Below, piece after piece: positions 17,868-26,714 of a DNA stretch of 64,000 bases. How positions within the stretch are numbered: position 1 is the first letter of the stretch; each line of letters starts with the position of its first letter. The stretch spans positions 1-64,000 of the forward strand of contig JAUHWG010000008.1 of NCBI GenBank assembly GCA_030424595.1. Direction: 5' to 3'. The position numbers and the translations under genes were made by a program. This stretch comes from Polyangia bacterium (lineage in GTDB: Bacteria; Myxococcota_A; Polyangia; Nannocystales; Nannocystaceae). The notes beneath the pieces are model-generated. The model was not told where the DNA came from, did not search any database, and worked only from the letters and a program-made list of their open reading frames with translations.

Positions 17868-17893
17868 CAGACCCACATGCGGGGCAGGCGCGC

Positions 17894-18211
17894 TCAGATC
17901 CCGTAGGCGCGCTCGACCCTGGCGACGCGGACGTGGAAGGAGCTGTACCAGCGCTCGTGGCCGAGGCGGCGAGCCTCTCGGTGGTCGAGGTTCGCCCTCC
18001 AGCGCTTGATCGACTCGAGGTCTGCCCAGTAGGAGACGGTGATCGCGACGTCTCGACCGGCGGTCTCGATCCCCAAAAAGCCAGGCTGGGCGGCGGCGAG
18101 CTCGACCATCCGCGCGGCGACCTCGGCGTAGCCCTGGTCCCCGAGGGTCCGCTGTGAGGTGAAGATCACCGCGTAGTAGGGAGGCTCTGGCGTTTGGGCG
18201 ATGGCTGCCAT
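17894..18211 (-). CDS. antibiotic-biosynthesis-monooxygenase (ABM) family protein
   Basis: 105 residues with the ABM ferredoxin-like pattern: YYAVIFTSQRT, then A-A-R-M-V-E-L-A-A-A-Q-P-G-F-L-G-I-E, I-T-V-S-Y-W-A-D-L and a closing WYSSFHVRVARVERAYG. Members act as small cofactor-free oxygenases or as heme-degrading or stress proteins; which applies is unclear. A GTG at 18286 would add 25 residues without structure. It lies 108 nt after methionine aminopeptidase on the same strand and may share its transcript. Confidence 0.8.
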   Translation of the reverse strand: MAAIAQTPEPPYYAVIFTSQRTLGDQGYAEVAARMVELAAAQPGFLGIETAGRDVAITVSYWADLESIKRWRANLDHREARRLGHERWYSSFHVRVARVERAYGI

Positions 18212-18319
18212 CGGCGGGGGAACTCCGGGCTCGTGCGCGGTCGGGGTCAGCGAGGGCTGCGAAGCCGACCGACGATCGGCCTCCACCGCGCTTCGGCCGC
18301 GGTCGAGGGCCGCTCTGGC

Positions 18320-19093
18320 TCAGCCTGGGGTATAGCCGCCCTTGCGGGTGGTGAGGACGTCGTAGCCGTGGTCGGTGACGAGGATGGTGTGCTCGGCCTG
18401 GGCGCTGAGCTTGCCGTCGCGGGTGATCGCGGTCCAGCCGTCGTCGAGGATGTCGCACTCGTGGGTGCCGACGTTGATCATCGGCTCGATCGTGAAGGTC
18501 ATGCCCGGCTTCATCCGCAGGCCCGTGCCTCGCTTGGCGCGGTGCGAGACCTGCGGCGCGGTGTGGAACTGACGGCCGATGCCGTGGCCGCAGAAGGCCT
18601 CGACGACCCCGTAGCCGAGCTTGCGCCCGGCGTAGTCGTAGATCGCGGCGCCGATGTCCCCGATCCGCTTGCCGGGTCCGACCTCGGCGATGCCGAGCCA
18701 GAGCGAGCGGCGGGTGACGTCGATCAGGGTCTTCGCCTCGTCGCTGATCTCGCCGACGGTGAACATGTCCGAGCAGTCGCCGAAGAAGCCGTCGAGGGTG
18801 GTGGTGATGTCGAGGTTGATGATGTCACCCTCGTTCAGCACCCGCTCCTCGGGGATCCCGTGGCAGATAACCTCATTGACGGAGGTGCAGATCGACTTCG
18901 GGAAGCCGTGGTAGTCGAGCGGCGACGGGTAGGCGCCGGCCTTGACGATGTACTCGTGGCAGAGGCGGTTGAGCTCCTCGGTGGTCACCCCGGGGACGAC
19001 GAAGGGCTCGATGTACTCGAGCACGCTCGCCGCCAGGCGGCAGGTCGCCCGCATCTTCTCGATGTCTCTCTTGCTCTTGATCTCAACCGCCAC
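18320..19093 (-). CDS. map: type I methionine aminopeptidase
   Basis: 257 residues. It removes the initiator Met from nascent proteins. All five metal ligands are visible: Asp95 (NLDIT), Asp106 (FFGDCSD), His170 (CGHGIG), Glu203 (TIEPM) and Glu234 (QAEHT), with His78 in the substrate pocket (VICHG). No N-terminal zinc-finger extension is present. The GTG start is chosen since the family begins with a charged helix (VEIKSKRDIEKMR); an upstream start would add an unrelated Arg/Pro-rich stretch. It is the expected size. Confidence 0.95.
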   Translation of the reverse strand: MAVEIKSKRDIEKMRATCRLAASVLEYIEPFVVPGVTTEELNRLCHEYIVKAGAYPSPLDYHGFPKSICTSVNEVICHGIPEERVLNEGDIINLDITTTLDGFFGDCSDMFTVGEISDEAKTLIDVTRRSLWLGIAEVGPGKRIGDIGAAIYDYAGRKLGYGVVEAFCGHGIGRQFHTAPQVSHRAKRGTGLRMKPGMTFTIEPMINVGTHECDILDDGWTAITRDGKLSAQAEHTILVTDHGYDVLTTRKGGYTPG

Positions 19094-19287
19094 GGACTCG
19101 TCTGCCTCTCGCCGAGCGGGCCTCCCCAGGGGTGGACTGCGCCAGGGGCGCAAAAAGGACCGTCGGACGAACCGTGGAGAGGATTGTCGCGACGTAACCT
19201 TGGGTCAAGTCCTCTGAGGCGCGCGCGAACCCGGGCCAGGTCACATGGTGGAAGTCGTGGCCGACCCGTGGCAGGCTCCAGCGGCCC

Positions 19288-20250
19288 ATGGCCCCCCCAG
19301 CGTCGCCTGATGCCGTGCTCTCGGCCCTCGCCGCGCGACGATTGTTGATCGTCAGCGGAAAGGGCGGTGTCGGCCGTACCGCGGTCGCGGCGATGCTCGG
19401 CCGCAGCCTCGCGCAGCGCGGCCGACGAGTGCTGGTCGCGACCGTCGGACCCGACGATCGCTTGGCCTGGATGCTCGGCGCCAAAGCCCTGGAGGAGACG
19501 CCGCAGCAGGTCAGAGGCTCGCTCTACATCCAGCGCGTCGTCCCCCGGGTGTGCATCCGCGAGTACGGGACGCTGATGCTGAAGAGCAAGCGGATCGCCG
19601 CCGCGGTCTTCGACAACAAGCTGATGCGGCCGCTGATGCGGGCGATCCCAGGGCTCGACGACTTCGCCGTGGTCGGCAAGCTCTGGCATGAGGCCTGCCG
19701 CGCGCGCTCGTTTGACACGGTGATCTTCGACGGCCCCGCGACCGGCCATCTCCGCTATGTCCTCGGCCTGCCGCGGACGATCCTCGAGACGATCAAGGTC
19801 GGCCCCCTCTACAAAGAGGCGCTGCTGATGAAGACGGACCTCGAGGATCCGCAGCAGGTCCAGGCGGTGCTGGTCGGCCTCCCCGAGCGCTGGCCGCTGA
19901 CCGAGCTGGGCGAGCTCGCCGAGGTCATGCGCAGCCAGCTCCACGTCGACATCGGCGCGATCCTGATCAACGGCATGTGGCCGGCGGGTCTGCCGAGGCT
20001 AGAGGCGCCGACGGCCGCGGAGGATCCTGCGCAGAGCGTCGCCGGGGTCTTCTCGGCGGTGACGACGATGGCCGAGCAGCGCCGTCGTCAGGTCGAGGGG
20101 ATCCGCGAGTGGCTGGAGGAGGAGCGCAGCGCCGGTCGGTCGACGCCGCCGGTGCTCACCGTTCCCTGGCGCTGGCGCGGCCTCGAGGGGCTCGCCGACA
20201 TCGACGCGCTCCTGGCCGAGTCCGCCGGCCTGCGAGAGGTCGAGCTATGA
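19288..20250 (+). CDS. ArsA/Get3-family ATPase, P-loop Lys replaced by Arg
   Basis: 320 residues. The deviant Walker A reads S-G-K-G-G-V-G-R-T: signature Lys25 is present, but the P-loop lysine is Arg30. F-D-G-P-A-T-G-H near residue 150 is the switch II/A-loop region of ArsA/Get3. The family couples ATP-driven dimer closure to arsenite export, tail-anchored protein insertion or, in actinobacteria, unknown envelope roles. It lacks the arsenite Cys triad. A second ArsA-like ATPase follows 0.7 kb downstream on the same strand, with a biotin-carrier gene on the opposite strand between them. Confidence 0.8.
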   Translation: MAPPASPDAVLSALAARRLLIVSGKGGVGRTAVAAMLGRSLAQRGRRVLVATVGPDDRLAWMLGAKALEETPQQVRGSLYIQRVVPRVCIREYGTLMLKSKRIAAAVFDNKLMRPLMRAIPGLDDFAVVGKLWHEACRARSFDTVIFDGPATGHLRYVLGLPRTILETIKVGPLYKEALLMKTDLEDPQQVQAVLVGLPERWPLTELGELAEVMRSQLHVDIGAILINGMWPAGLPRLEAPTAAEDPAQSVAGVFSAVTTMAEQRRRQVEGIREWLEEERSAGRSTPPVLTVPWRWRGLEGLADIDALLAESAGLREVEL

Positions 20251-20335
20251 GGGCGGCGTGCGCCTCTCTCGCGGCGGACGGTGCGGTCCTCCGCCGAGCT
20301 AGCTTCCTGTCTCTTGGAGCAGGAGATCGGGGCAG

Positions 20336-20357
20336 ACCCGCGCTCGCCAGCGCGGGT
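20336..20357. terminator. bidirectional hairpin between convergent genes
   Basis: ACCCGCGCT (20336-20344) pairs with AGCGCGGGT (20349-20357) around a 4-nt loop. It sits between the stop codons of the first ArsA-like gene and the convergent biotin-carrier gene, so it can end both transcripts. There is no strong T-tract. Confidence 0.6.
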
Positions 20358-20372
20358 TCTCAGCCGAGGCTG

Positions 20373-20915
20373 CTACAGGGCCTCGTCGGCGATCTCGATC
20401 TCGCAGAGGAGCTGACCGGCGTCGACCGTGTCGCCCTCGGCGACGACGATCCGCTCGACGACGCCGGCGGCCGCGGCGTACATCTCGTTCTCCATCTTCA
20501 TCGCCTCGATGATGATCACCGGGGTCCCCTTGGCGACGCTCTCTCCCTCGTTGACGAGGATGCGGACGACGCGGCCGGGCATCGGCGACTTGATCTGGCC
20601 GGCCGCCGCCGCACCGGCGCCGCCGACCGCCATCGCCGCGGCGAGGGCCGCCGCCTGGGCGGTCTGGACCTCGATGTCGACGCTCTGACCCGGGACATGG
20701 GCGCTCTGCGGCGAGGCCTGACCGTCCAGCGTCACACAGATGTGGACACCGTTCGCGCAGCGGACGACGATCGATCCGCCGGGCGCCGACTGAACCTCGA
20801 ACACCTCGCCGTCGACGGTGACCTGGCGGGCGTCGCCGTCAGCGCTGTGGACATCGTCGACGCGGGCCTCGTGGTCCTGCTCACCGACACGGATATGAAA
20901 GCTCTGACCAGCCAT
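20373..20915 (-). CDS. biotin/lipoyl carrier domain protein
   Basis: 180 residues. The C-terminal 75 are a biotinyl domain: K-S-P-M-P-G-R-V, then I-I-I-E-A-M-K-M-E-N-E-M with acceptor Lys140, ending AGQLLCEIE. AMKM marks biotin rather than lipoate. An Ala/Gly-rich hinge precedes it. The N-terminal half (FHIRVGEQDHEARV) resembles the carrier part of propionyl/methylcrotonyl-CoA carboxylase or oxaloacetate decarboxylase. No carboxylase or carboxyltransferase subunit lies nearby, so it is an orphan carrier. TAGTCT, 11 nt upstream, is the likely -10. Its start is only 21 nt from the divergent ArsA-like gene. Confidence 0.85.
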   Translation of the reverse strand: MAGQSFHIRVGEQDHEARVDDVHSADGDARQVTVDGEVFEVQSAPGGSIVVRCANGVHICVTLDGQASPQSAHVPGQSVDIEVQTAQAAALAAAMAVGGAGAAAAGQIKSPMPGRVVRILVNEGESVAKGTPVIIIEAMKMENEMYAAAAGVVERIVVAEGDTVDAGQLLCEIEIADEAL

Positions 20916-20936
20916 CGCGGCTCGGAAGACTAAGCG

Positions 20937-22073
20937 ATGCCCGTCACCCCGTCCACGCCCGATCCCCTCGCCCGCGCCCCGCGGCGCCGGAGCATCGTCC
21001 TCTGCGTCGGCCCCGGTGGGGTCGGAAAGACGACCACAGCCGCGACCTTGGCGCTCCGGGCGGCATTTCGCGGTCAACGCGTTCTCGTCGTCACGATCGA
21101 CCCCTCGAGGCGCCTGGGCCAGGCCCTGGGCTTTGAGAACGCCGCTGCGGGGGCTGAGCTGGCGGTCGAGAGCCCCGCGATCGCCGAACGCGGGGGGTCT
21201 CTGCACGCGCTCCTCCTCGACGGTCGGGTGGTCTTTGATCGCCTCGTCGCGGCCTATGCGGGAGATCCGGCGAAGGCGAGGGCGATCGTCGACAACCCGA
21301 TCTACAGGGCGACGACCGAGAACCTCGGCGGCGCCCTGGAGTACGCGGCGATAGCCCAGCTCCAGCTCCTCCACGCCGAGGGCCGCTACGATCTGATCGT
21401 TCTCGACACGCCGCCGACCGCCAACGCGCTCGACTTCTTGGTCGCCCCGGAGCGGATCCACGAGCTGGTGAACAACCCGGCCACGCGCTTCCTCACGGGG
21501 GGGGGTCGCCTCGGCTCGCGGCTCCTCGGGATCGGCAACGGGATCGTCATCAAGACCCTGAGCACGATCGGCGGCGGCGATTTTCTCCGGGATCTCGGCG
21601 ATTTTCTCCGCGACTTCTCCGACGTGCTCGAGGCCTACCGGGCCCGGGCCGGCGACTTCCAGGAGCTGCTCACCTCGGCGGAGGCGGGGGTGATCCTGAC
21701 GACCTCAGCCTCGCCCTTCAGCGTCCGCGAGGCGGTCAATTTCCTCGGTGTTCTCCACAGGCGCGGCCTCAACATCGACGGCGTTCTCCTGAACCGGGTG
21801 CTCCCTCCCTTCGCGCCGATGCCGACCGAGGCGCTGCTCCTGCCGTCGCTGGAGCGTCAGCTCGGCGACGGGGCCGTGGCTGGGCTCGCGCGGGTCCAGG
21901 AGGCCTATGGCGGCCTCCGGATCGAGGGAGAGCACAGCATCGCCGCGGTGGCGATGCTCCGCGAGGCCTATCCTTCGCTCGCCGTGTGGGCCCTGCCGCG
22001 ACAGGAGCCGCCGCCGACCTCGCTCGCCGATCTCCATGAGCTCGGCGGGCGCTTCGTGTCGATGAACGGCTGA
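20937..22073 (+). CDS. ArsA/Get3-family ATPase, signature Lys replaced by Pro
   Basis: 378 residues. Walker A reads V-G-P-G-G-V-G-K-T-T: the P-loop Lys31 is intact but the family signature lysine is Pro26. V-V-T-I-D-P-S-R-R-L and I-V-L-D-T-P-P-T-A-N-A-L-D-F-L are the switch I and A-loop motifs of ArsA/Get3. This is the mirror image of the defect in the other ArsA-like ATPase, which suggests that the two form a mixed dimer. It ends 8 nt before the convergent DUF4215 lipoprotein gene, with a CCCCTAGGGG palindrome (22079-22088) between them. Confidence 0.85.
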   Translation: MPVTPSTPDPLARAPRRRSIVLCVGPGGVGKTTTAATLALRAAFRGQRVLVVTIDPSRRLGQALGFENAAAGAELAVESPAIAERGGSLHALLLDGRVVFDRLVAAYAGDPAKARAIVDNPIYRATTENLGGALEYAAIAQLQLLHAEGRYDLIVLDTPPTANALDFLVAPERIHELVNNPATRFLTGGGRLGSRLLGIGNGIVIKTLSTIGGGDFLRDLGDFLRDFSDVLEAYRARAGDFQELLTSAEAGVILTTSASPFSVREAVNFLGVLHRRGLNIDGVLLNRVLPPFAPMPTEALLLPSLERQLGDGAVAGLARVQEAYGGLRIEGEHSIAAVAMLREAYPSLAVWALPRQEPPPTSLADLHELGGRFVSMNG

Positions 22074-22081
22074 GAGGCCCC

Positions 22082-23704
22082 CTAGGGGAGCGAGGGCAGG
22101 ACGGCGATGCCCGCTGGGGTGGTGATCGCGACCTCGCCGGTGATCATGTCGTCCGCGTCGTAGACGACCACCTTGTTCGACTGGTAGCAGCCGACGTAGA
22201 GGGTGTCCTCGCAGTCGGCGGCGATGTTGCGGATCTGGCCGTTGCAGGGGACCGCGACGCTGTCCTTGTAGGTGCCGTCCTTGGTGAAGATGTAGTAGCG
22301 GGCGTTGTTTTGGCTGGCGATGATCACGTCGCCGTTGCTGCGGGTGGTCACGCCGAAGGCGCTCGAGAGGCCGCCGCCGCCGAAGGCCTTGTCGTAGGCG
22401 AGGCCTGGGTCCCAGTGCTGGCCGGGGCCGTTGCTGAAGGACGAGAGGTAGAAGTCGCCGTCGGGGCCGAAGGCGGTCGAGCGCAGGTTGCTGCCGTTGG
22501 GCGAGGCGACCGTTCCGGCGTCGCTGCCGTCGAGGCCGAGCACCTTGACCGAGGGCATTCCGGAGCCCGAGGCGTAGACCTTGTCCTCGTAGACGGTCAT
22601 GCCGTAGAGGCTGCCGCTGACCAGGCCGCCGCCGATGTTCGCGGTCTGCTTGGAGACCAGATCGACGGTCCGGATGACCGCGCTCTGGCCGACGTAGAGC
22701 TTGCCGTTCGGGCCGGGGGCGACCGACTGCGGTGACTGAAGGCCGGTGTAGGTCTCGGCCAGGGTGAGGTTCATCGGCTCGTAGACCCGGACCTCGCCGA
22801 GGCTCGTCGACGCGACGACGAGGTAGCCCTTGCCCTCGAAGCACTGGCTGGTCGACTCGCAGGCGTTGCTGCACTCGTTGTCGTCGATGTCGTCACCGTC
22901 GTCGCACTCTTCGACCTCCGCCTGGACGAAGCCGTCGCCGCAGGAGGCCTGAAGACAGCCGGCGACGCACTCGTCGGTGTCGTCGTCGTTGCCGTCGTCG
23001 CACTCCTCGACGTCGGCCTGGACCAGGCCGTCGCCGCAGGAGGCGGGGACGCAGGTGTCGAGGCAGGCGTCGGTGTTGTCGTCGTTGCCGTCGTCGCACT
23101 CCTCGACGTCGGCCTGGACAAAGCCGTCACCGCAGGTCGCCGGCAGGCACGACGCGGGGCACTCGTCGGTGTCATCGTCGTTGCCGTCGTCGCACTCCTC
23201 GACGTCGGCCTGGACAAAGCCGTCGCCGCAGGAGGCGGGGACGCAGGTGTCGAGGCAGGCGTCGGTGTTGTCGTCGTTGGCGTCGTCGCACTCCTCGTCG
23301 CCCTCGACGATCCCATCGCCGCAGACGCCCGGCTGCGGGAGCACGCAGACGCCGTCCTCGCAGACGCCCGGATCGGCGCAGGAGTCCCCGGGGCCGCAGA
23401 CGCAGCCGACGTCCCCCGGCTCGCAGATAGGACCGGTGCTCTCGCCCGTAGTCTCGCCCGTGGTGGTCGTGGTCCCGGAGGTCTCGCCCTCGGTCATGCC
23501 CCCAGAGGTGCCCTCCGTCGTCGTCGACTCGGTGCTCTCGCCTGTGGTCGTGGAGCCCGTCGTGCTCGCCTCGCTGTCGCCGGTGCTGGTCGCGGTCTCG
23601 CTGACACCGACCGCGTCATCGCCACAGTTGAGGGCGAGCGTCGCGAGCAGCCCGACGCCGAGGCGGGCCATCTTCGAGGTCTTCATCCGGGGTGTTCTCG
23701 ACAT
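22082..23704 (-). CDS. DUF4215-repeat lipoprotein with beta-propeller-like domain
   Basis: About 540 residues. The signal ends LALNC. A Thr/Ser/Gly-rich tether leads to a short Cys-rich part (CVCGPGDSC), then five DUF4215 repeats (C-G-D-G-x-V-x-x-x-x-x-E-E-C-D-D-G-N type), the myxobacterial disulfide repeat. The last 280 residues have repeating strands such as G-P-N-G-K-L-Y-V-G and F-G-P-D-G-D-F-Y-L-S-S, as in NHL/SMP30 propellers. It is probably a surface-displayed binding protein; no enzyme motif is seen. The start could also be 23686. Confidence 0.75.
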   Translation of the reverse strand: MSRTPRMKTSKMARLGVGLLATLALNCGDDAVGVSETATSTGDSEASTTGSTTTGESTESTTTEGTSGGMTEGETSGTTTTTGETTGESTGPICEPGDVGCVCGPGDSCADPGVCEDGVCVLPQPGVCGDGIVEGDEECDDANDDNTDACLDTCVPASCGDGFVQADVEECDDGNDDDTDECPASCLPATCGDGFVQADVEECDDGNDDNTDACLDTCVPASCGDGLVQADVEECDDGNDDDTDECVAGCLQASCGDGFVQAEVEECDDGDDIDDNECSNACESTSQCFEGKGYLVVASTSLGEVRVYEPMNLTLAETYTGLQSPQSVAPGPNGKLYVGQSAVIRTVDLVSKQTANIGGGLVSGSLYGMTVYEDKVYASGSGMPSVKVLGLDGSDAGTVASPNGSNLRSTAFGPDGDFYLSSFSNGPGQHWDPGLAYDKAFGGGGLSSAFGVTTRSNGDVIIASQNNARYYIFTKDGTYKDSVAVPCNGQIRNIAADCEDTLYVGCYQSNKVVVYDADDMITGEVAITTPAGIAVLPSLP

Positions 23705-23787
23705 AGGCCCACGGTGGGAGCGGCTCCTCGGAATTTCAACCGGCAAGGGTGGGAGCAGGCGGAGGTGGGCCGACGCCGAGGTGAAGC

Positions 23788-23868
23788 GTCGCCGAGCATC
23801 GCCGAGCATCGCCGAGCATCGCCGTCCGAGCGTCGCCGAGCATCGCCGTCCGAGCGTCGCCGTCCGAG
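23788..23868 (+). repeat. 10-bp tandem array (CATCGCCGAG and variants)
   Basis: GCCGAGCATC occurs three times in a row (23791-23820) and is followed by alternating GCCGTCCGAG and GTCGCCGAG units. It lies in the short spacer between two minus-strand genes. Confidence 0.9.
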
Positions 23869-23953
23869 CCCGTCCGACCTCGGCCGTCCGAGGTAGCGGC
23901 TGCCGGGAATTGAGCTCGAGGTCGACGCGCGCCGGCAGGAGTTGCCGGCCCCT

Positions 23954-25330
23954 CTAGTCGCGTTCGCGGCGGTAGACGTCGACGAGCGCCGGCCAGAGGG
24001 GGCGGAGGGTGCCGGCCTTGGGGTCGAAGTCGGTCAGGGTCCCGTAGGAGCGCTGGAGGCGGAAGCTCTGGGCGATGGTCGCCACCGCGAGGACCATCTC
24101 CTGGTACGCGAAGGCCATCCCGAGGCAGACCCGCGGGCCGCCGCCGAAGGGGACGTGGGCCATCGGATGCCGCGCCTTCGCCAGCTCTGGGGCGAAGCGG
24201 GCGGGGTCGAAGCGCTCGGGGTCGGGCCAGAATTCCGGGTGACGGTGGGTCGCGAAGAGCACCGGCATCAAGACTGTCCCTGCGGTCAGGGGATAGCCGC
24301 CGAGCACGTCATCGGCGATGGCCACCCGAGGATCGACCCAGATCGGCGGATAGAGTCGAAGGGTCTCGTCGAGCACCTGGCGGGTGTAGACCAGCTCCGG
24401 CAGGTCGGCGACGGTCGGCGCGCGGCCGCCGAGCACCCGCTCGATCTCCGCGTGGAGCTGGGCCTCTACGTCGCGATGGCCTGCGAGGAGCAGCCACGCC
24501 CAGGTCATCGACACCGCGGTGGTCTCGTGGCCGGCGATGAAGATCGTGATCACCTCGTTGATCACCTGTTGGTCGCTCATCCGCTCGCCGGAGTCCTCGT
24601 CGCTGGCGGCGAGGAGGAGGTCGAGCAGGTCGGACTCGGCGTCGTCCCGCAGCCCGCGGGCTCGCCGGGCGCTGATCATCTCGCCGAGGAAGCGGTCGAT
24701 CTTCGCCTTCGCCCGGCGAAAGCGGCGGTTTCTCGGGGTCGGGACCTGGACCGGGAGGCGGACGAGCTTGAGGCCCTCTTCGCCGACCCAGGCGAAGGCC
24801 TCGGCGACCGCCCGCCCGAGCTCGTAGACGCCCTCGTCGGCGGCGACGCCGAACATGGTCCGGCAGATCACGTCCATCGCCAGGTGGCTCATCTCGGGGA
24901 GGATGTCGAGGGTCTCCCCGGGGGGGAGCGCGCGCCAGCGGTCGACGGTCGCGTCGATCGCCGCCGTCATCGCCCGCTCGTGCGCGCGGACAGCGTTGGC
25001 GGTGAAGAGGCGCTGGAGGAGCCGGCGCTGGCGCTGCCAATGATCGCCGTCGGCGGCGAAGAGGCCGTCGCCGATCAGGGGGATGACGGTGCTTACGCTG
25101 ACCCCCTTGGCGTAGCGGGACCGCTGCTTGATGAAGACCTGGCGAAGCTCGTCGGGGTGGCAGATGGCGACGACGTCGCGCGGCCCGAGGCGATAGCGGA
25201 GAACGTCGCCGTAGCTCCGCCAGTCGCGGAGGTAGGGGCCCAAGAGCCCGTGCTTGCGGAAGCGCGGGAGGTTGCCGACGATCGGGGCGGGGCGAGGGCC
25301 AGGGATCGGAGCTTCGTTATGTTTGGCCAT
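23954..25330 (-). CDS. cytochrome P450, fatty-acid-hydroxylase-like architecture
   Basis: 458 residues. It begins with a Pro-rich G-P-R-P-A-P-I-V-G-N segment typical of class II (CYP102/CYP4-like) P450s. I-helix A-G-H-E-T-T-A, K-helix D-E-T-L-R-L-Y-P-P, D-P-E-R-F-D-P-A-R-F and heme loop F-G-G-G-P-R-V-C-L-G (Cys402) are complete. Hydroxylation of a lipid or terpenoid substrate is the family expectation. The ATG is 14 nt inside the end of the upstream sensor kinase gene, so the two are coupled; a TAGGGT box 8 nt upstream could also give it an internal leaderless promoter. Confidence 0.9.
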   Translation of the reverse strand: MAKHNEAPIPGPRPAPIVGNLPRFRKHGLLGPYLRDWRSYGDVLRYRLGPRDVVAICHPDELRQVFIKQRSRYAKGVSVSTVIPLIGDGLFAADGDHWQRQRRLLQRLFTANAVRAHERAMTAAIDATVDRWRALPPGETLDILPEMSHLAMDVICRTMFGVAADEGVYELGRAVAEAFAWVGEEGLKLVRLPVQVPTPRNRRFRRAKAKIDRFLGEMISARRARGLRDDAESDLLDLLLAASDEDSGERMSDQQVINEVITIFIAGHETTAVSMTWAWLLLAGHRDVEAQLHAEIERVLGGRAPTVADLPELVYTRQVLDETLRLYPPIWVDPRVAIADDVLGGYPLTAGTVLMPVLFATHRHPEFWPDPERFDPARFAPELAKARHPMAHVPFGGGPRVCLGMAFAYQEMVLAVATIAQSFRLQRSYGTLTDFDPKAGTLRPLWPALVDVYRRERD

Positions 25331-26714
25331 CGTCGGGGACCCTAACATTCTCCAGGGGGAGGCGAATGCACATCGACGTGCCTCCGCCGAGGGTTGAATT
25401 TGCGCTGACCGTGCCGTCCATCATCGTCACCAGGCGGCGGACGATCGAGAGGCCGAGGCCCGAACCCTCGTAGGACCGACCAAACGAGGAGTCGACCTGG
25501 ACGAAGGACTCGAAGATCGAGCCCAGCTTCTCCGCCGGGATGCCGATCCCGGTGTCGGTCACGGTGATCTCGACCCCCGCTTCGCCCCGGCTCTTGGTCG
25601 GTCGGGCGGTGAGGGTGATCATGCCGTTCTCGGTGAACTTGATCGCGTTGCCGAGCAGGTTGATCAGGATCTGCCGCAGGCGCACGCGATCGTGGAAGAG
25701 GTTGCCGAGCTCGGGGGCGCAGCGGGCGACGATGGTGTTGCCCCGCTTCTTCGCGAGCGGCTCGAAGGTCGCCGCGAGATCGCCGATGAGCTCGCTCAGG
25801 CTGAACTCCTCCGGCCGGATCACGAGCCTGTCCGCCTCGAGGCGGGCGAGGTCGAGGATGTCGGAGATCAGGGTGACGAGGTGCTCGCCGGAGGTCCGGA
25901 TCCGCCGCATCGACTCGACGTGCTCGCCGAGCTGGTCGCCGAGCTCCTCCTCGACAAGCTCGCTGTAGCCGATGATCGCGTTGAGCGGGGTCCGCAGCTC
26001 GTGGCTCATCGTCGCGAGGAAGACGCTCTTGGCCGCGTTCGCGGCGTTCGCCTGGTCGGCGGCGAGCCTCGCCTTGGTCTCCTCGGCGACCGCGATGTCG
26101 CGCTGGGCCGCCGCCTCCTGGATCTGGAGGATCGCGCGCTCCTTGAGGTCCTCGGAGAAGGAGCCGATCCAGGCCAGGAGCCCGAGGCCGGAGATCAGGC
26201 CGAGCGCCGTCAGGACGTCGATGTTTCCGTCGGGGTTGAGGTCGTAGAATTCGAAGCCCGAGAGGCGAGCGACCTCGACGCTGACGATGAAGAGCGAGGT
26301 GAGAACGGCCCAGACGATCCCCGAGCGACGGCCGCTGATCACCATCGCCAGGACGGGGACGACCGGCAGGAGCACGCCGAAGGGGGCCCGGATGCCGCCG
26401 CCCATGACCACCGAGTAGGCGATGCCCAGGGCGATGAGGGACGCGATCCAATTGCCGGCGAAGATCAGGCGGCCGCGCCGGAGGAAGAGGATCGACAGGC
26501 TCGCGAGCCCGCAGGTGACGATCGTGTTGATGAGGCCGAGCCACCGCAGCCCCGGGGCCGAGACGAAGAAGAGCAAGACGCCGATGAGCGAGCCGAGGAG
26601 CACGAGCATCACCGAGATGCCCTTGGCGAGGAGGGCCCTGCGTCGGAGATCGGTCGACTCGAGGAGAGACGGCGCTATCCCACGCTCGAGAAGTCCGAGA
26701 ATGCCGCCCTCCAC
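25317..26714 (-). CDS. membrane sensor histidine kinase
   Basis: About 465 residues from a GTG start. Five or six hydrophobic helices fill residues 30-180. A coiled coil (ILQIQEAAAQRDIAVAEETKA) leads to the HisKA box M-S-H-E-L-R-T-P-L-N with His238. HATPase motifs follow: I-L-I-N-L-L-G-N-A-I-K-F (N box), D-T-G-I-G-I-P (G1) and G-S-G-L-G-L-S-I (G2). No receiver domain is attached and no response regulator is adjacent. Its stop codon overlaps the P450 start. The open frame extends upstream but without membrane or kinase features. Confidence 0.85.
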   Translation of the reverse strand: MEGGILGLLERGIAPSLLESTDLRRRALLAKGISVMLVLLGSLIGVLLFFVSAPGLRWLGLINTIVTCGLASLSILFLRRGRLIFAGNWIASLIALGIAYSVVMGGGIRAPFGVLLPVVPVLAMVISGRRSGIVWAVLTSLFIVSVEVARLSGFEFYDLNPDGNIDVLTALGLISGLGLLAWIGSFSEDLKERAILQIQEAAAQRDIAVAEETKARLAADQANAANAAKSVFLATMSHELRTPLNAIIGYSELVEEELGDQLGEHVESMRRIRTSGEHLVTLISDILDLARLEADRLVIRPEEFSLSELIGDLAATFEPLAKKRGNTIVARCAPELGNLFHDRVRLRQILINLLGNAIKFTENGMITLTARPTKSRGEAGVEITVTDTGIGIPAEKLGSIFESFVQVDSSFGRSYEGSGLGLSIVRRLVTMMDGTVSANSTLGGGTSMCIRLPLENVRVPDDGQT

